Both the position numbers and the translations under genes were made by a program. The notes below the pieces were generated by a model. That model saw nothing but the letters and a program-made list of their open reading frames with translations. It was not told the DNA's origin and did no database searches. A stretch of DNA of 64,000 nucleotides, taken from positions 16,772,501 through 16,836,500 of the forward strand of contig NC_071336.1 of assembly GCF_027744825.2 (NCBI RefSeq), given 5' to 3'. This DNA comes from Synchiropus splendidus (Eukaryota; Chordata; Actinopteri; Syngnathiformes; Callionymidae). Of the stretch, positions 1 to 11,948 are shown one piece after another; position 1 is the first letter of the stretch; every line of letters starts with the position of its first letter.

Positions 1-574
1 AGAGATCACGTGCAGCGCGACGACTGTATTTTATTCAGCAGACATCATCACAACAGCTTCAAATTGTTCATAGAACAGACACATTAAATTGAAACTGAAT
101 GGAGGACCGCCCTTGTACCAGTTACACATCACCACCAAACATCCATCTTCAGTGTTCCGGAAGCATCAGACACACCCGTTTCTCTGAATTCTAAACTAAC
201 AGTAACCAGATTAACACTTCTCTGGCTGGCTAGATAAGAAAACCAAGTATCCCACTTGACTGGCACATTGGCAGTCCTGCTTATTTTAACAAATGTCTGT
301 GAGAGTTTATTCTTTGGAACTTTGACAAGCTCCACCATTTACCAGTGCATACAACATTTATCCCACTTGGCCCAAATGGTTTGATCGTCAGTGACACCTC
401 TGATGTTATACATGTGTTCTGAGATGAAAAGTTGCCTCCTATTTGCAGTTATGAAACAAATAGTTGTGTTTGAATGTGGGAACACAACGTAGCACTGTAC
501 AGTAACCTGGGTTAGTGCTGTCCTGCCTTGCTTTAGTTAGAGACATTGCACAGCCTGGCTATATGTGTGAAGAG
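1..574. other. Intergenic, no recognised gene
   Basis: No gene is recognised here. On the minus strand an AATAAA lies at 30-35 and a 69-codon open frame at 129-338. This could be the 3' end of a minus-strand transcript, but the frame matches no family I know and no convincing splice acceptor borders it, so it is not called as a gene. Confidence 0.3.
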
Positions 575-1352
575 CAGTGTTTTTCAACCGCTGTGCAGCG
601 GGAAATGATCCAATTTTACCCAATTTGTCTGGATATAGAGATGGACCATATGATAACATTAAAAAATGAACGTGTTGACAGTCTACCAACGTTAAGAGAC
701 CATATGGATTCGGTCACACTCTTTCCACATACTAGACCTATGACACTACTCAACCATTACTTGCATTACTAGCGAAAAAGCTGGTCAAATGTGCAACTTC
801 AAGTGTTTATAAACGCGATGCGCCCCTGACGTGACCACACACCTTCACGACAGAATGATGGAGGGTTCCTTGTCGGTCCCGCTGCGTCAAAGGCTGTCTG
901 CACCGCAGAGCTAACAGAGCTAACGGCTAGCGCCTCACTTCAAAACTTTATTGACACTCATAGACTGTCAAAGTTTGCTTAGTCGTTTAAAAGCTAGCAA
1001 AAACTAAATGCAGAAACAAATAAATGGAAGCTCCAGAAGCTCCAAAATGTGAAGAGAGAAAGAATCATTGTTGTTATGAAGTAAGCTGAGGCAAAGAATG
1101 TTAAAAATATGTATGGAAATTACCCAAACTAGAATAAAATCGTGCAAAAGACTTCCTAAAGTTCCTTAAAATAAAGAAATAAATTATGATATATTTTTGC
1201 CATATTGCCCAGCCCTTTCTGGGGACATTTTTATACAAATACATTTTCTGCAATTTTCTGCACAACTTTTTACTGAGCATTATTGCGCTTTGGCCAAGGT
1301 TCCTTTGGTGGTGATTTTGTGCCGTGGCTTAAAAAAAGTTTGAAAAACACCG
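575..1352. mobile_element. hAT-like non-autonomous DNA transposon remnant
   Basis: The left end begins CAGTGTTTTTCAACC and the right end closes with GAAAAACACCG, giving a short imperfect terminal inverted repeat. The flanking 8-mers GTGAAGAG (567-574) and GTTTAGAG (1353-1360) agree at 6 of 8 positions, as expected for an aged 8-bp hAT target-site duplication. The 778-bp interior has no transposase frame. A CATATTGCCCAGCCC motif near 1200 resembles the end of another fish repeat, so the element may be composite. The family assignment is inference from the ends only. Confidence 0.5.
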
Positions 1353-2948
1353 GTTTAGAGGATGTATTTTAGCAGAAAGGTTTATGTCTTATGTTTTCCT
1401 AAATAAATATAATATTTATAAAATAATATAAATATTAGGTCGTTTCTCAAATGAGTACAAAAATATACAAAAGAAATATACCACATCTTGTAAAAAAATG
1501 TACCAGATTCACGTACACATTTGTAGAGGTTGAGGCTGAGGCCTGTCCCCCTCAAAAGAAAATAAAAACTGTTAACTGTTAATCATCCAAGCAACACGCC
1601 CAACACAAACATAGCAAAATTCACATTGTGCGCCTACACTATTCATTATTGCACCAGCAAACTCACCAATTCCTAACAGTCTGATAACAGTGGAAGAAAT
1701 GGTTTCATTTGATGCTCAGATGTATTGTGTTCCTGTTAATGCATGAGCCTGGAAATCTCTACAGCACCCAAGTGAATGTAGCTCTCGCTCTCGTGTTGTT
1801 TATCCAAACACGTCTTATTGAGGCAATGATGAATGATCGACTGACCGACGTCAAGTGTGGGAAACATAGGATCTCACTTATTTGATCTATTCACAGAAAA
1901 CCCTTGACAAACTTTGGTCACCGCAATACTCAGAGCAATTGAATTTTCCATGTGCACTTTGTACTCTCTGTCATGCTGTCACAGTTTTATCAGCAATGCC
2001 AGTTGTCTTTTATTTTCATAAGTTTGTATCAGATGCCGATTATGAATCAGGAGGGCGATTGTTATCGGAACCTTTCACCTCAGTCTATGAGTTTAACGTA
2101 GAACTCATGATGGTTTTTCCTGAATAATAGAGCGGTAGTTGGCCGTTGTTTATTGTAATAGAATTGTTTATAATATTAAATATAAATATATAAAATATAA
2201 ATATAAATGAACACCTTAACTGTTGTTACTCATGCTAGATATGCATTTTGTTGACACAGTATCTTTAAAATCCCTGCATGGACTTCTACTACATTCAGGT
2301 TTTGAGGAGACACCATCACAAACTGGTATGACATTTTAATCAAAACATCAAATAGCGACTATTTTCAAGCGCACATTTGTGTCCTGGACTCATGCAGAAG
2401 CCAGACTCCCACCTTGCATTAGGCTTTCAGGAACTGCACATTCACAGAGTCTGTAGCATTAGCCCCCAAGCTAACAGCCTCCTGCATGGCACGACGTCAG
2501 TTCCGACTCAATCACCGTGCTTTTTTTCTACATTTGTTGAGTGGAGAATGTTCTGTGTCTTTATGTATTGTTTCTTTAATTTTAATATTTGCTTTGTTGA
2601 TGTTTAAAGTCAAAACTATTCAAATACTTGTCAAATACGTCAAGACGTGATCTTGCCATCCTGTCACAGGCAGAAAGTGAGGAAAACATACCGTAGGTTC
2701 CTTTGTCTTTACAGTCATTTTGACGAGCCTTTTTTCATTGGGTCAAAAAACAATGTTAGTGATGCAGTTACTGTGACATTAGTGTTATAGAATAACAACA
2801 TCCCACAATAAGTTATTTCACATAACGGCTCCTTCATTTATGCAATTCATTGCTTACTTTTATTACACCAATGACAAATGAAGAGGAAGTTGCTGATCCT
2901 GACTGGAAGAAGAATGACTCAATGTGACGCTCATTCAGGCCCGCAGTA
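1353..2948. other. Intergenic, AT-rich, no recognised gene
   Basis: AT-rich sequence with no frame that looks like coding sequence and no tRNA or splice-bounded exon that I can see. Short AT repeats occur near 1400-1440 and 2170-2210. Confidence 0.4.
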
Positions 2949-3066
2949 GGTGCAGGTCTCTGTTCCAACCGGTGACCTTTTGACCTATCAGGTGTCTGAA
3001 GACTGTAATGAGTTGATGCTGGTTTCAGCTGCAGCGAATTGATGGGTTGGAACAAAAACCTGCACC
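2949..3066. repeat. Short hairpin repeat (MITE-like), copy 1
   Basis: The arms GGTGCAGG...GTTCCAACC at the left and GGTTGGAAC...CCTGCACC at the right form an imperfect inverted repeat of about 22 bp closing a 118-bp unit. The interior (CCTTTTGACCTATCAGG, then TGTCTGAAGACTGTAATGAG) recurs in diverged form at 52400-52475. The repetition and inverted ends suggest a small non-autonomous transposon family; no coding capacity. Confidence 0.6.
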
Positions 3067-5636
3067 CGCTGCAGCCCCTTAGTGGATCAGTCTGAGACTC
3101 CTGATACAGGTGGATCTAGACAACCAGAGACAAGACTGACCAGAGACCAAACGACCGGAGACTGAGACGAGAGCTCAGTGTAAATGAGTGAATTTAGAAA
3201 ACGGTTGAACGAAAAGAGTGTGACACAAAAAAAACACAGTTCAACTCCAAACTTCACTTAGCTCCAATAAAAAGCGCTTATGGAAGGAATTAGAGCTCTA
3301 ACATTCATGACGATACGTGGACTTAATACAAAATACTTGACTTGGCTCAGACTTGAAGACACGATCACAGGCTACATGACATGATGGTACGCGCTCTCAT
3401 GGAACAGCAGAAAAAAGGGCCAGATAAGGGGAAGAAAGCAAGAAGACAGGTGCAGACAACAACATGAGTAGCAGGAGACGAGACAAGACTGACAAGATAC
3501 CAACAGGAAGATGCACTGAACACTATCAAAATAACATAACTAGCTAACCACACTTAACATAACTGGCAACACTGACACCCAACACACAGACCTTTTGAAA
3601 ATGAAAGACAATCTGGATCAAAGTAAACACTGAAAAACCTTTGTGATGTGTGTTAAAAAGGTGACTGATGTTTTATTCACAGGAAGTTAAAGTGTCAAAT
3701 ATCACTGAAGACAGAGGAAATGAAAGCAGAAGACACAAGAGTGGTCCAGATGGAGTGATTAGAGAAAGGCGGAGGGGAAAGGGAAGGCCAGATCTTCCTG
3801 ATGATCGACGTGGCCAAAGATAAGATAAGCATAATCGTTACATAAAAGTTGCAACCCTCATGGTAACAGGATAAAATCATCACACCATTTACTTTTGTGC
3901 TGTCTTGATTAAATATGCATAGAAATAGAAGAGAAATAAGATGAGAGTCAACAGGCTGATTCCTTTGTCAGGCTGTACCTTAAATGAAAGCACATTGAGA
4001 TGAATGAATGAGGTTACACAAATCATTTCTGATGTTTGTACAGGGTTGTTAAGTCCACCCTTGTTAAATCTTCTCAAAAGGTTATATTTAAAACGTCACA
4101 TTCATCTTGCGTGCCATTGTACCATAAGGTTTTATTTCAATCCCATGGAAGAATAAGTTTATGTCGGCCTACAAAAAAACAACGATAAAACTTTGACATA
4201 TTGTCAGGTATTGGAAAGGAGCAGAGTGAAGAAGTAAATCATAAAAAAAGAATGTCTGCCCATTTACACCGTGTTTTCCTCTTGCAGACAGATGGTCAAC
4301 TTGTGATTGTTTGTATATGTGCTCAAGTTTTACATGGTTTGAAAGAAAGTAACAAGTCATTTTGCATGACTCGTTAAGTCAAGTGGAGACATTAGCAATA
4401 ACCTTTGGCCTTGGGTGTTCCTCGGAGGATGACAATTATAAAAAGATATTATCAGCAATGTGTTGGAGTTCCCGTCTCATAAAGATAAATCTGACAGACA
4501 CTTCTCTGTCATCCTGAGGCCCAAGTGTTCTTAGTAACAGAAATATTACGCCCCATCACAATGTTAAAGTTTGTCTGAGTGTGATACCCGGCAAGGTGAA
4601 ATATCTAATGTCGACCAAACGTGCATCGGTTACCAGTGGGTGTCTTCACATCTTGATTGAACCAAAACCAAAAGGACAGTTGACGCCGTCATCCAGAAAG
4701 AAATATCTGAAGAGCAATGTTTATGACAGCTATTAACAGTTTGACTGTAGCGCAACTGAAACGTGAGCACTTCAGTGCTTGAGTGGTGGGAGTATCTTTC
4801 AGAATGCAAAAAAAAAAAAAGGCATGGTGTGACCAAAGGTACTTCTGATTAACTGACAATTCACTTGTGTCAAGTTTTTTTCAAGAGTGGAAGCATCTAG
4901 TCGTAATAATAATGATAACCTTTTACAAATTAACAAGTTACAAATTATTTGTTCCCAGGAAGTCGACCATTTTCAACTGATTAAACCTCATTTTAATACG
5001 CACATGGTATCACCAAAAATGTCTTTTATGAATACAAAAAGCTCCATGAGGACAGCGAAGAGGATAGAGGCAGATTCTTCTCAAGTGACTGAAGATTACC
5101 CAAATATTCATCATTTCTGGCATCTGGGTCTTTACGTAGATGTTGTTCAGGATGATGTTGAATCTGATATCATAGAATGCTTAACCATACTAGGGTGCAA
5201 TGCCCTTTGAATTTGAAATATGGTTAGCAAGTCTGTTTTGAGGTGTCTACGCGCAAATGACTGCATTTTATGGAGTTCAGAAAATGATTCGTTGAAAAAA
5301 AAAATCTTACTACGTCCTTCCCGCGAACCGTCACCTTGGGGAGGGTTGTGCGTCTCTGTGATCCTGAGATTTGAGTTGTGGGGATCCTTGCAGGTTTCCC
5401 ATGACAAAGTGGTGTCGGGTGAAAGGGCAAAGAACGATTGTGTATGTCGTGTCAACCCCAAAACAACTGTACTTTTGCCAAAAACAAATATGAAAGTCAT
5501 GATTGATTTGACCACATTCTTGTGAATTCTTGGTCAGGTGTGTCGGGTAGGTTTTACTTAATTTACTGTTCGCTTCAAACCCTGGTTGTTTTATACCGTT
5601 GGTTAAAACGTCATGTGCACACGTATAGAGGTGCCA
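3067..5636. other. Intergenic, no recognised gene
   Basis: Several short open frames on both strands overlap between 4887 and 5525, but none has family resemblance or splice structure. No RNA gene seen. Ordinary AT-rich spacer upstream of the tRNA pair. Confidence 0.4.
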
Positions 5637-5718
5637 GCTGCGATGGCCGAGTGGTTAAGGCGTTGGACTTGAAATCCAATGGGATCTTCCCGCGCAGGTT
5701 CGAACCCTGCTCGCAGCG
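5637..5718 (+). tRNA. tRNA-Ser (anticodon TGA)
   Basis: The 82-nt sequence folds as a class II tRNA. The acceptor stem is GCTGCGA with TCGCAGC plus discriminator G. The anticodon stem-loop is TTGGA-CTTGAAA-TCCAA (anticodon TGA), followed by a long variable arm built on GGGA/TCCC. The T arm GCAGGTTCGAACCCTGC contains a canonical B box. A T5 run at 5719-5723 directly follows and serves as the Pol III terminator. Read as an intact gene; no intron. Confidence 0.96.
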
Positions 5719-5723
5719 TTTTT
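5719..5723 (+). terminator. Pol III terminator of tRNA-Ser
   Basis: Five consecutive T residues start immediately after the discriminator base of the tRNA-Ser gene, the usual RNA polymerase III stop. Confidence 0.85.
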
Positions 5724-6929
5724 GTGCATCATCTGTTTTAGTCATTATAAACAAAATGGCTTTTACTCATTGTTTGGGTATTAATTTTTCTCAAAACGTT
5801 CGCTGAACTCGAAATTGATTGTTTTTTTTTTTTTTTTAAAAACATCACATCATGCTTAAAATTACGATTAAGCAGAATAATGTAATTTAAAGAAATTTTA
5901 AGGATGAGCGATGTTATCGGTTACGTCGAACGACAATAAGACTTTGTACATCCATAAAAAAAAATAATCGCATGAGCGAATGTTGGCGAATTGCGGCCCC
6001 GTCGGGAAAAAAAAAAACAGAAAAGATGGCGAATAAGGCGTGATGGTTCACTCGGAGTATGGAATTTAATTCGAGCTCGAACATTTGATGGAGCTTTAAA
6101 CGCTGATTATTTTACCTTCGAACACTCTTGACGCTATATCCGTTTTCTTCGTCATTTCAATAGTAGCGCCCCACAGCATTGATTAAACAGCGCTCCCAAG
6201 TGGTTTAAAGGTATATTGCAACTTTCGTTCATTCAATCACGGATTTGCCATGTTCAGACATTGCTCCTATTTAACCCACTGCTTTTAGTTATTGATAAGC
6301 AGACGCCAAAACCCCCATCCACATTGGTGCTTCCAGGCAGACAGCGCTGACCTGCCGTGTGGTCTCAAGAGCCGGACACTTCAATGAACGTGGCCTGACC
6401 AACGTTGCCGTTAGAGGCGTCAAACATCGAAACTGAAAAATACGTGTAATGGTATAAAGACGTACCTGAGACAAAAGCTTGAAAGACTACCACGACTTTG
6501 CACGACAGTACAAAGGCGCCGAAGTCAAGCAGTAAAGTATTGACATCTTGGATAAGAGTGCTGAAAAAACATTCCTCACTCGAAGTGGACGTGATGTAAA
6601 GGACGGTGGGAAAACAAAGGTCAAAGGCTTGGGTTGGATGAGCTCAATTTCATTCTATTTCTGTGTGTTTTATGGCTTAATATCGTGTGTCGTGCGGAGT
6701 GAGAGGACTAGCGCAGCCGGCAGATGGCAGTAGCTTATTGACTACGACTCTACGTTAACGCTCATGTGCCGTATACCCGATACCCTGGTTCCAAGAAGTC
6801 GTCCACACTGAAGGGAGATGGTCTCTGTTCGATGACAGCTTGGCCATCGGTGGTTAAACCTCAGTATATTGGAATTGGAAGAGCCAAACTCTGAACTATT
6901 TAACACCAACCTCTTCACTGGTTGAGTCA
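5724..6929. other. Spacer between the two tRNA genes
   Basis: No gene recognised. The stretch contains a poly-T run at about 5821-5837 and several A runs. Short open frames at 6289-6474 (-) and 6548-6733 (+) have no recognisable product. Confidence 0.4.
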
Positions 6930-7001
6930 GACCTCGTGGCGCAACGGTAGCGCGTCTGACTCCAGATCAGAAGGTTGCGTGTTCAAATCACGTCGGGGTC
7001 A
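6930..7001 (+). tRNA. tRNA-Trp (anticodon CCA)
   Basis: A 72-nt class I tRNA. The acceptor stem GACCTCG pairs with CGGGGTC (one T-G wobble) and the discriminator is A. The anticodon stem-loop TCTGA-CTCCAGA-TCAGA carries CCA at 6962-6964. The T loop TTCAAAT is standard. T5 at 7003-7007 provides the Pol III terminator. Intact and intronless. Confidence 0.96.
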
Positions 7002-7002
7002 A

Positions 7003-7007
7003 TTTTT
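7003..7007 (+). terminator. Pol III terminator of tRNA-Trp
   Basis: T5 run two bases downstream of the tRNA-Trp discriminator base. Confidence 0.8.
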
Positions 7008-7171
7008 GCTCGTTTTTAAAACACAAGGTTGTCACTTTTTGGTGTTAATTTTTTAAAAAAATGCAGCGAATGTACTGTACAATGTGCGTTTTGTCTGTGA
7101 TGTGATAAAGACCTGCTGAACATATTGGGAAAAATTAGACAAAGAGACCAAAATCAATCACAGGTGCACCT

Positions 7172-7177
7172 TTTATT
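7172..7177 (-). terminator. Poly(A) signal of tm4sf5
   Basis: AATAAA on the minus strand, about 290 nt beyond the tm4sf5 stop codon. It puts the 3' UTR at about 7155-7465. Confidence 0.55.
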
Positions 7178-7465
7178 AAAAAACAAACATAAGCACAAAA
7201 ACACTCTGTGAGCCTGTTGATATTATAATATCAAAGGCCTACTAATCACAAAAAGAAATTCTTGAAACACATTTTCTTGGCGACACGGAAAGCGGCGAGC
7301 CCATTTGATGTTGTTGCTGCAGTGTATGTGTTAATAAATACGGTGAAGCAGGTGAGGTGTCCTCTGAGTGGTCGTGGTCGTGGTGCGTGCACTTGCTGTC
7401 TGGAGAAGAGAGAGAGCCATTGTGAGTGACACCGTTGCATCCGCTGATCGTGCGCCATCGCTCAC

Positions 7466-8643
7466 CTATTTGCCTGAACAGGTCCCGCAGAGGCAGCCAA
7501 ACAGCCCATTGATCATCTGAATGGCGCAGAGTATCAGCTGGATACTGGCAGCAATCACCAGGGTGGAGAAAAGCCCGATGTTGAACTCCACCACATTTTC
7601 TGGCTCAATACAGATTTTCCACATTGGCTTGTTGGTCAGGTAATCCCCCTCACTGCCAGAAATAAAGTTTAGAACAGGTGCCACCAGGCAAAAGGCCAGT
7701 CAAAAGGATTGTACAGTATGATGACCTGTTCTCAAATGGGGTGCTCCATACAAGTGAACCAGCAGGGTTTGGTCTCCAGCTGCACAGTGGTCCCCTTGCC
7801 AGTCCCGCACCAGCCACACCCAGACTGTACAGAGCACCCACCACTCCAATTGCTGCAAAACCAATAGACAGGAACATCTGCGGAAAAGCAATAGCAAGTC
7901 AGGTGAGACATCACTATTCTGGAAGCCCAATGAGGATAGAGACAGCCGTTGTCTTCCTCAAACTAATGCTCACCCCACAGCGGTTAGCGCAGCAATTCTT
8001 GGCACTGGTCAAATGGATGTGAATGGCAGGAATCAGAATCTGGCAATGATGGAGGCAAGTATCAACATGTGTAAACATTTCTGTACAAAACAGAGATCTT
8101 CAGTTTTATTTCAGATGAAAAAGAGATAAGCTCTGGATGCTGCCGACAGACGGCTTGTCTTTATCTGTCGGACAATACACAGTTTACATCACATACATGT
8201 GGTGTCATAGTATTCTTAACCTTGTGTTTTAAATAAGACAAAATACAATGATTTTGTTTTACTGTCCTTCAGAAGCAGGAAATAACGCAAACGGGAAACT
8301 TTCCCAAAACATATTTAAGTCTAGCAACTCTGCACTGTCACAGATGGAGATTTCCGAATCACATTAGTTTGACGGCAGGATTTTGCAACACTACTGCGTA
8401 GGCATGACATGGTGCAGTATGACGTGAATTGTACAGGTTCGTGAGACTCACCATGATTCCTCCACCGATCACACCTCCCATGTATTTCACCTCTTCAGTG
8501 ATCCTGTGATCACCTTTTCTGTCCATGGTAGCGTATTGAGTTTGAAAGTCTGGGAAGAACAGCATGATGTTGCAGATGATGGACACCAGTGCCAACACAT
8601 AGAGTGGGATTGCGATGAATTTCGAGCACGCTCCAGTGCACAT
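7466..8643 (-). CDS. tm4sf5: Transmembrane 4 L6 family protein, best fit TM4SF5
   Basis: Four coding exons on the minus strand: 8643-8452, 8039-7974, 7877-7726 and 7652-7466, joined in phases 0, 0 and 2 to give 198 residues, the normal length for L6-type tetraspan proteins (about 197-202). The start MCTGACSKF has the family N terminus. Four hydrophobic segments lie near residues 11-30, 56-76, 87-112 and 160-185. The large extracellular loop contains RGPLC, STPFEN and EPENVVEFN, all L6 hallmarks, and the C terminus is short and Cys-rich. The last intron is 73 bp. The stop codon TAG sits directly against a good donor (TAGGTGAGC), so a further 3' UTR exon is possible. L6 proteins are plasma-membrane tetraspans that organise integrin and receptor signalling. 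The choice of TM4SF5 over TM4SF1/4/18 rests on the MCTG start, the VxGAxYxLxVxGAGL segment and 17p13-type neighbours. Confidence 0.85.
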
Positions 8644-9257
8644 GATGCCGGTTGGTTGAGGAAAGGCTTCCAAAGAAAGAAGATGTAGATGGGATGTGTC
8701 AAAAAAAGAGGTCCTTTCAGTAGGATGACACGCGGGGATGTTTGACTGCGACCAGCATTGGCTTAAGTATAAATATATTTGCACTCCCTGGGTGTGGAGG
8801 GTATAAAGGTAGAGCCGGAGCAGATAAGAACGAGTGGCCGATAATCAGCCCTTTTATGACCTCATTTTTGTCATCAGTGTGTGTTTGTGTGCGCGGGTGG
8901 GTCGGTGGCCACAGGGATAAAGTTCCTCCTACAAGTTCCTCCTACACATGCAATGGCCACGTATTCACTCAGACTAAACGTTACTAAATGATGCAACGTA
9001 ATTTCTAATTGACAAGAAGGAGAAGCCACGGTTATCAGGGAACTAGCATAATGTCCACAGATGAAAATGTTAGATAGAGGAGGACTCCACAGGGTAGAGA
9101 GTCACTTTGATAATCGTAGTGTGAATGTAACGTCGTCTCAGGTAATGTTTTTTTCACAAATTCTGTCTCAATGGAATGATACTTCTAACCCAGCTTGCTG
9201 CATTTTTTTTATAGCTGAGGGCAACGTGCTAGCAATATCATAAACATACTAATAAAT
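8644..9257. other. Upstream region of tm4sf5
   Basis: Presumed 5' UTR and promoter of tm4sf5. It holds an AGATAAG GATA-type site near 8821-8827 and TATA-like AT stretches near 8766-8782. No TSS can be fixed by eye. No other gene seen. Confidence 0.35.
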
Positions 9258-9636
9258 CTATGTGATCCCTGCCAGTATCGGAGAGATCGCACTCTCGCAG
9301 CACTCTTCAGCAAACAACTTCTTATCATCCCAGTCCAAGAGCAGGTGGAGGGCGCACACATTCGTGGTATCAAACGCAGCCTATCACTTGGAGGTTTACA
9401 GTCTCTCCCAGCAACAGCACCCTGAAATGTGGTGGAGATAAGTTGAGCTGTCTCATGTTGTCCGACAGCAGGATCTGGCCGAAGTCTGTCGGGCGTTCAA
9501 AGTTCAATGACTGACAGGACATTCGCAACGCACGGGCATCACCCATTCCGCCATTTGTAAAGGCCTCCCAGATTTCTATGATGGTGGTGACAGCTGAACG
9601 TTCAGCGTGACGCGGTGTTGAGGCAGCAGAACACTC
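9258..9636 (-). pseudogene. Unidentified exon-like ORF, frame-broken
   Basis: On the minus strand a good acceptor (TTTTTCCAG) precedes an open frame of about 80 codons (9636 down to about 9400) whose translation looks protein-like: it includes SAVTTIIEIWEAFTNGG and SLNFERPTDFGQILL. This frame ends at a TGA. Another frame continues at once through CALHLLLDWDDKKLF and FAEECCESAISPIL to a TAG at 9258-9260. Protein-like composition in two consecutive frames suggests one exon with a frameshift (pseudogene, relic or sequence error), but I recognise no family and find no partner exons. It could also be a chance pair of open frames. Confidence 0.25.
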
Positions 9637-11336
9637 CTGGAAAAACACAGCGGAGGAGATTGATCTCTTCATTAAATATTAAGGTGCTAATCAATACACA
9701 GTGGACTTTGACTCTTACGCACATAATATGTCACTAATGTTAGCATGACAAAAAACTCCAGTGAATGGGTGGTTTCACACCCTGATTCTGGTTCTGTTTA
9801 GCTTTGCCAGAGTGCACCGGGGGTTGGAGGTAACAGCAGGATAGCCGCTACAATAAACAGATCAATGAAATTCAGTGCCAAGCATTGGTAATGTCGAATT
9901 TCCTCAGGTTTTCTGACCTTTTCTGCAGTGCTACTAAGATTTAAAAAAAATCTGTGACTGTAGAGGGGAGCATCACATGGCTGACTCATCTTATTGAATG
10001 ATGGTATATTGCTCACTGTAAGAGCACTGAGCTCAAGCAAAGTGCACAGAGTTGCTCTCATAAGACAGTTTACTGCTCCAGTCTGATCTATGACTATCCT
10101 GCCAACTTGAATAAAGGCAAACTGCCTCCTCCCTCTGTCTGGTGCTGTAACATTTTAACACCACGCTGATCATGTTGCCATTCCTGAAGACTCGAGGTTG
10201 AACTCAAGCCACAGTGTAGATGATACTGTGCTGGACAAGCTCTGTGCTATCGTAATTATGAATTCATCTGCTGATCTTTGTTGAATTTAATTTTTTAAAA
10301 TCCAAACCCGCGCCTGTACTGAAGCTGAACACATTCATGTGATGAGTGTATCTGATTACATAAACACCTCGGTGCCAGGCACCGCCACCCTGATAGTGTT
10401 GACTCTCGGCTCACCCACAATAAAGCCATGAACACCTGAGCAATAAAGGGCTGTAAAACAACAGTCGTCAGCACTGTGAATACAAGCAAAGAGTTAGTCT
10501 TTAGGTTTGAATATGAAGATATGAAAAGGAGCATTTACAAACAAAGTCAAATCAAGAAAAAAATTAAATAAAATTCACATCCATACAGCGCTGCACATAA
10601 GAGCCGGATCCGCTGCAACCATTGAAAATGATGCAGTACACATGAGCGGACTGTAGTGGCGCTGTTGTGCCCTGGCAACAAATACGGAAGATGCTAAAAT
10701 TAGGAAGCACAATACATTGATTGCGCTAAGAGATGCCAGTGTGTACTGATGATGCGGTTCAGCTTTTAGTACGAGTCTACACTGAACCACAAGTCCTGAG
10801 AGCAGAAAGGAGAGAGTGACCGGGGACGTGCGTTTCTCATCTCTCAAGTGTTTTTACCACCCATGGCAAGGGCGTCAAACTGACCCGCAAAAGCGCCACA
10901 GTGGGTGCAGGCCCTTCGCGGCCCTTTGAGGACTGGCTTGACACCTGTCACCTGTGGTGTCACCCGCTTCATGGTCCATCCACATCAGTAACATTAACAA
11001 CAAGAACATTTGTTGCTGAACGGGCATCAACCTGTGGTGAGCCAGTATCACTGTGAAGTGGTGACTTTCACAGAGAGTTTTGGGTCCCAACATTTGGAAA
11101 CGCTATATCACTGCATCTGCATGGACAGCAAATTCAGTTTTCAAATGTATTCAATCTGGTACCCAGTTTGTATCGGTTATGGTGACTGAAAACACCGGAT
11201 CAGTGTGGACAAAAAACCAATCTGACACTTGTGCAGGTACGACTCCGTCTCTGTGTGGAAGGGGTCTTCACTCCCTGCAGGCTCAAGAGACTGAATATCT
11301 CTACTCTGGTTTGAGTGCATTTAAGACACAGACTTT

Positions 11337-11340
<4 letters not shown>
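9637..11340. other. Intergenic, no recognised gene
   Basis: Open frames at 9798-10061, 10295-10534 and 10575-10847 (all minus) contain hydrophobic stretches but no family match and no clear splice-bounded structure. No RNA gene seen. Confidence 0.35.

Positions 11341-11342
<2 letters not shown>

Positions 11343-11426
<84 letters not shown>
11343..11426. repeat. (TA)n microsatellite, about 42 units
   Basis: Pure TA dinucleotide array. Open frames of alternating Tyr-Ile across it are artefacts. Confidence 0.98.
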
Positions 11427-11431
<5 letters not shown>

Positions 11432-11595
11432 AAAACATTACAACTAACACTAATGGGTGGGAAACAATGTGGTCTGCGATTGATGTGAACCCAGTGATAA
11501 ATTTAGCAGCTATTACAGGATAAGCAGCTGGAAACTTCACTTGAAAATCCCACGGGTTCTCGAGGAAAAGACTAAGACAAGTCCTTAAGAGAATT

Positions 11596-11601
11596 TTTAT
11601 T
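11596..11601 (-). terminator. Poly(A) signal of mblac1
   Basis: AATAAA on the minus strand about 350 nt past the mblac1 stop codon, giving a 3' UTR of about 11580-11948. Confidence 0.6.
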
Positions 11602-11948
11602 AAAATTATGAACCATTTTTGAAAATAAAAAGTGAAAAATCTTTCTTCTGAGAACTATAAACAGCGCTCCTGGTAAGAATGTTTTGGTAATCGCAAACTT
11701 GAGGGCCATCTTAACTCATTTAATAGTAGAACTTTGCGGGACAGACAAAGATGGGTTCACCTCTCCCACGAGTTGTAGTTTCCATCATCATAGATAAGAC
11801 AACCCACTCGGGATCAATACAACTCTAAAAATACAGCCTGACTCAAGTGAGTCATCAGACAACCAGTGTGACGACATCGCAGAGAGCTTCAGTTCAGTTC
11901 CATCACGTTGTTACGTAAGCCACGGATGTGCTGTCCATGACGGCCGTG

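Noticed and set aside
11301..11540. Open frames of alternating Tyr-Ile over TA arrays (also near 17400-17700 and 61550-61888)
   Set aside because: They are translations of microsatellites, open in all frames by composition, with no coding context.
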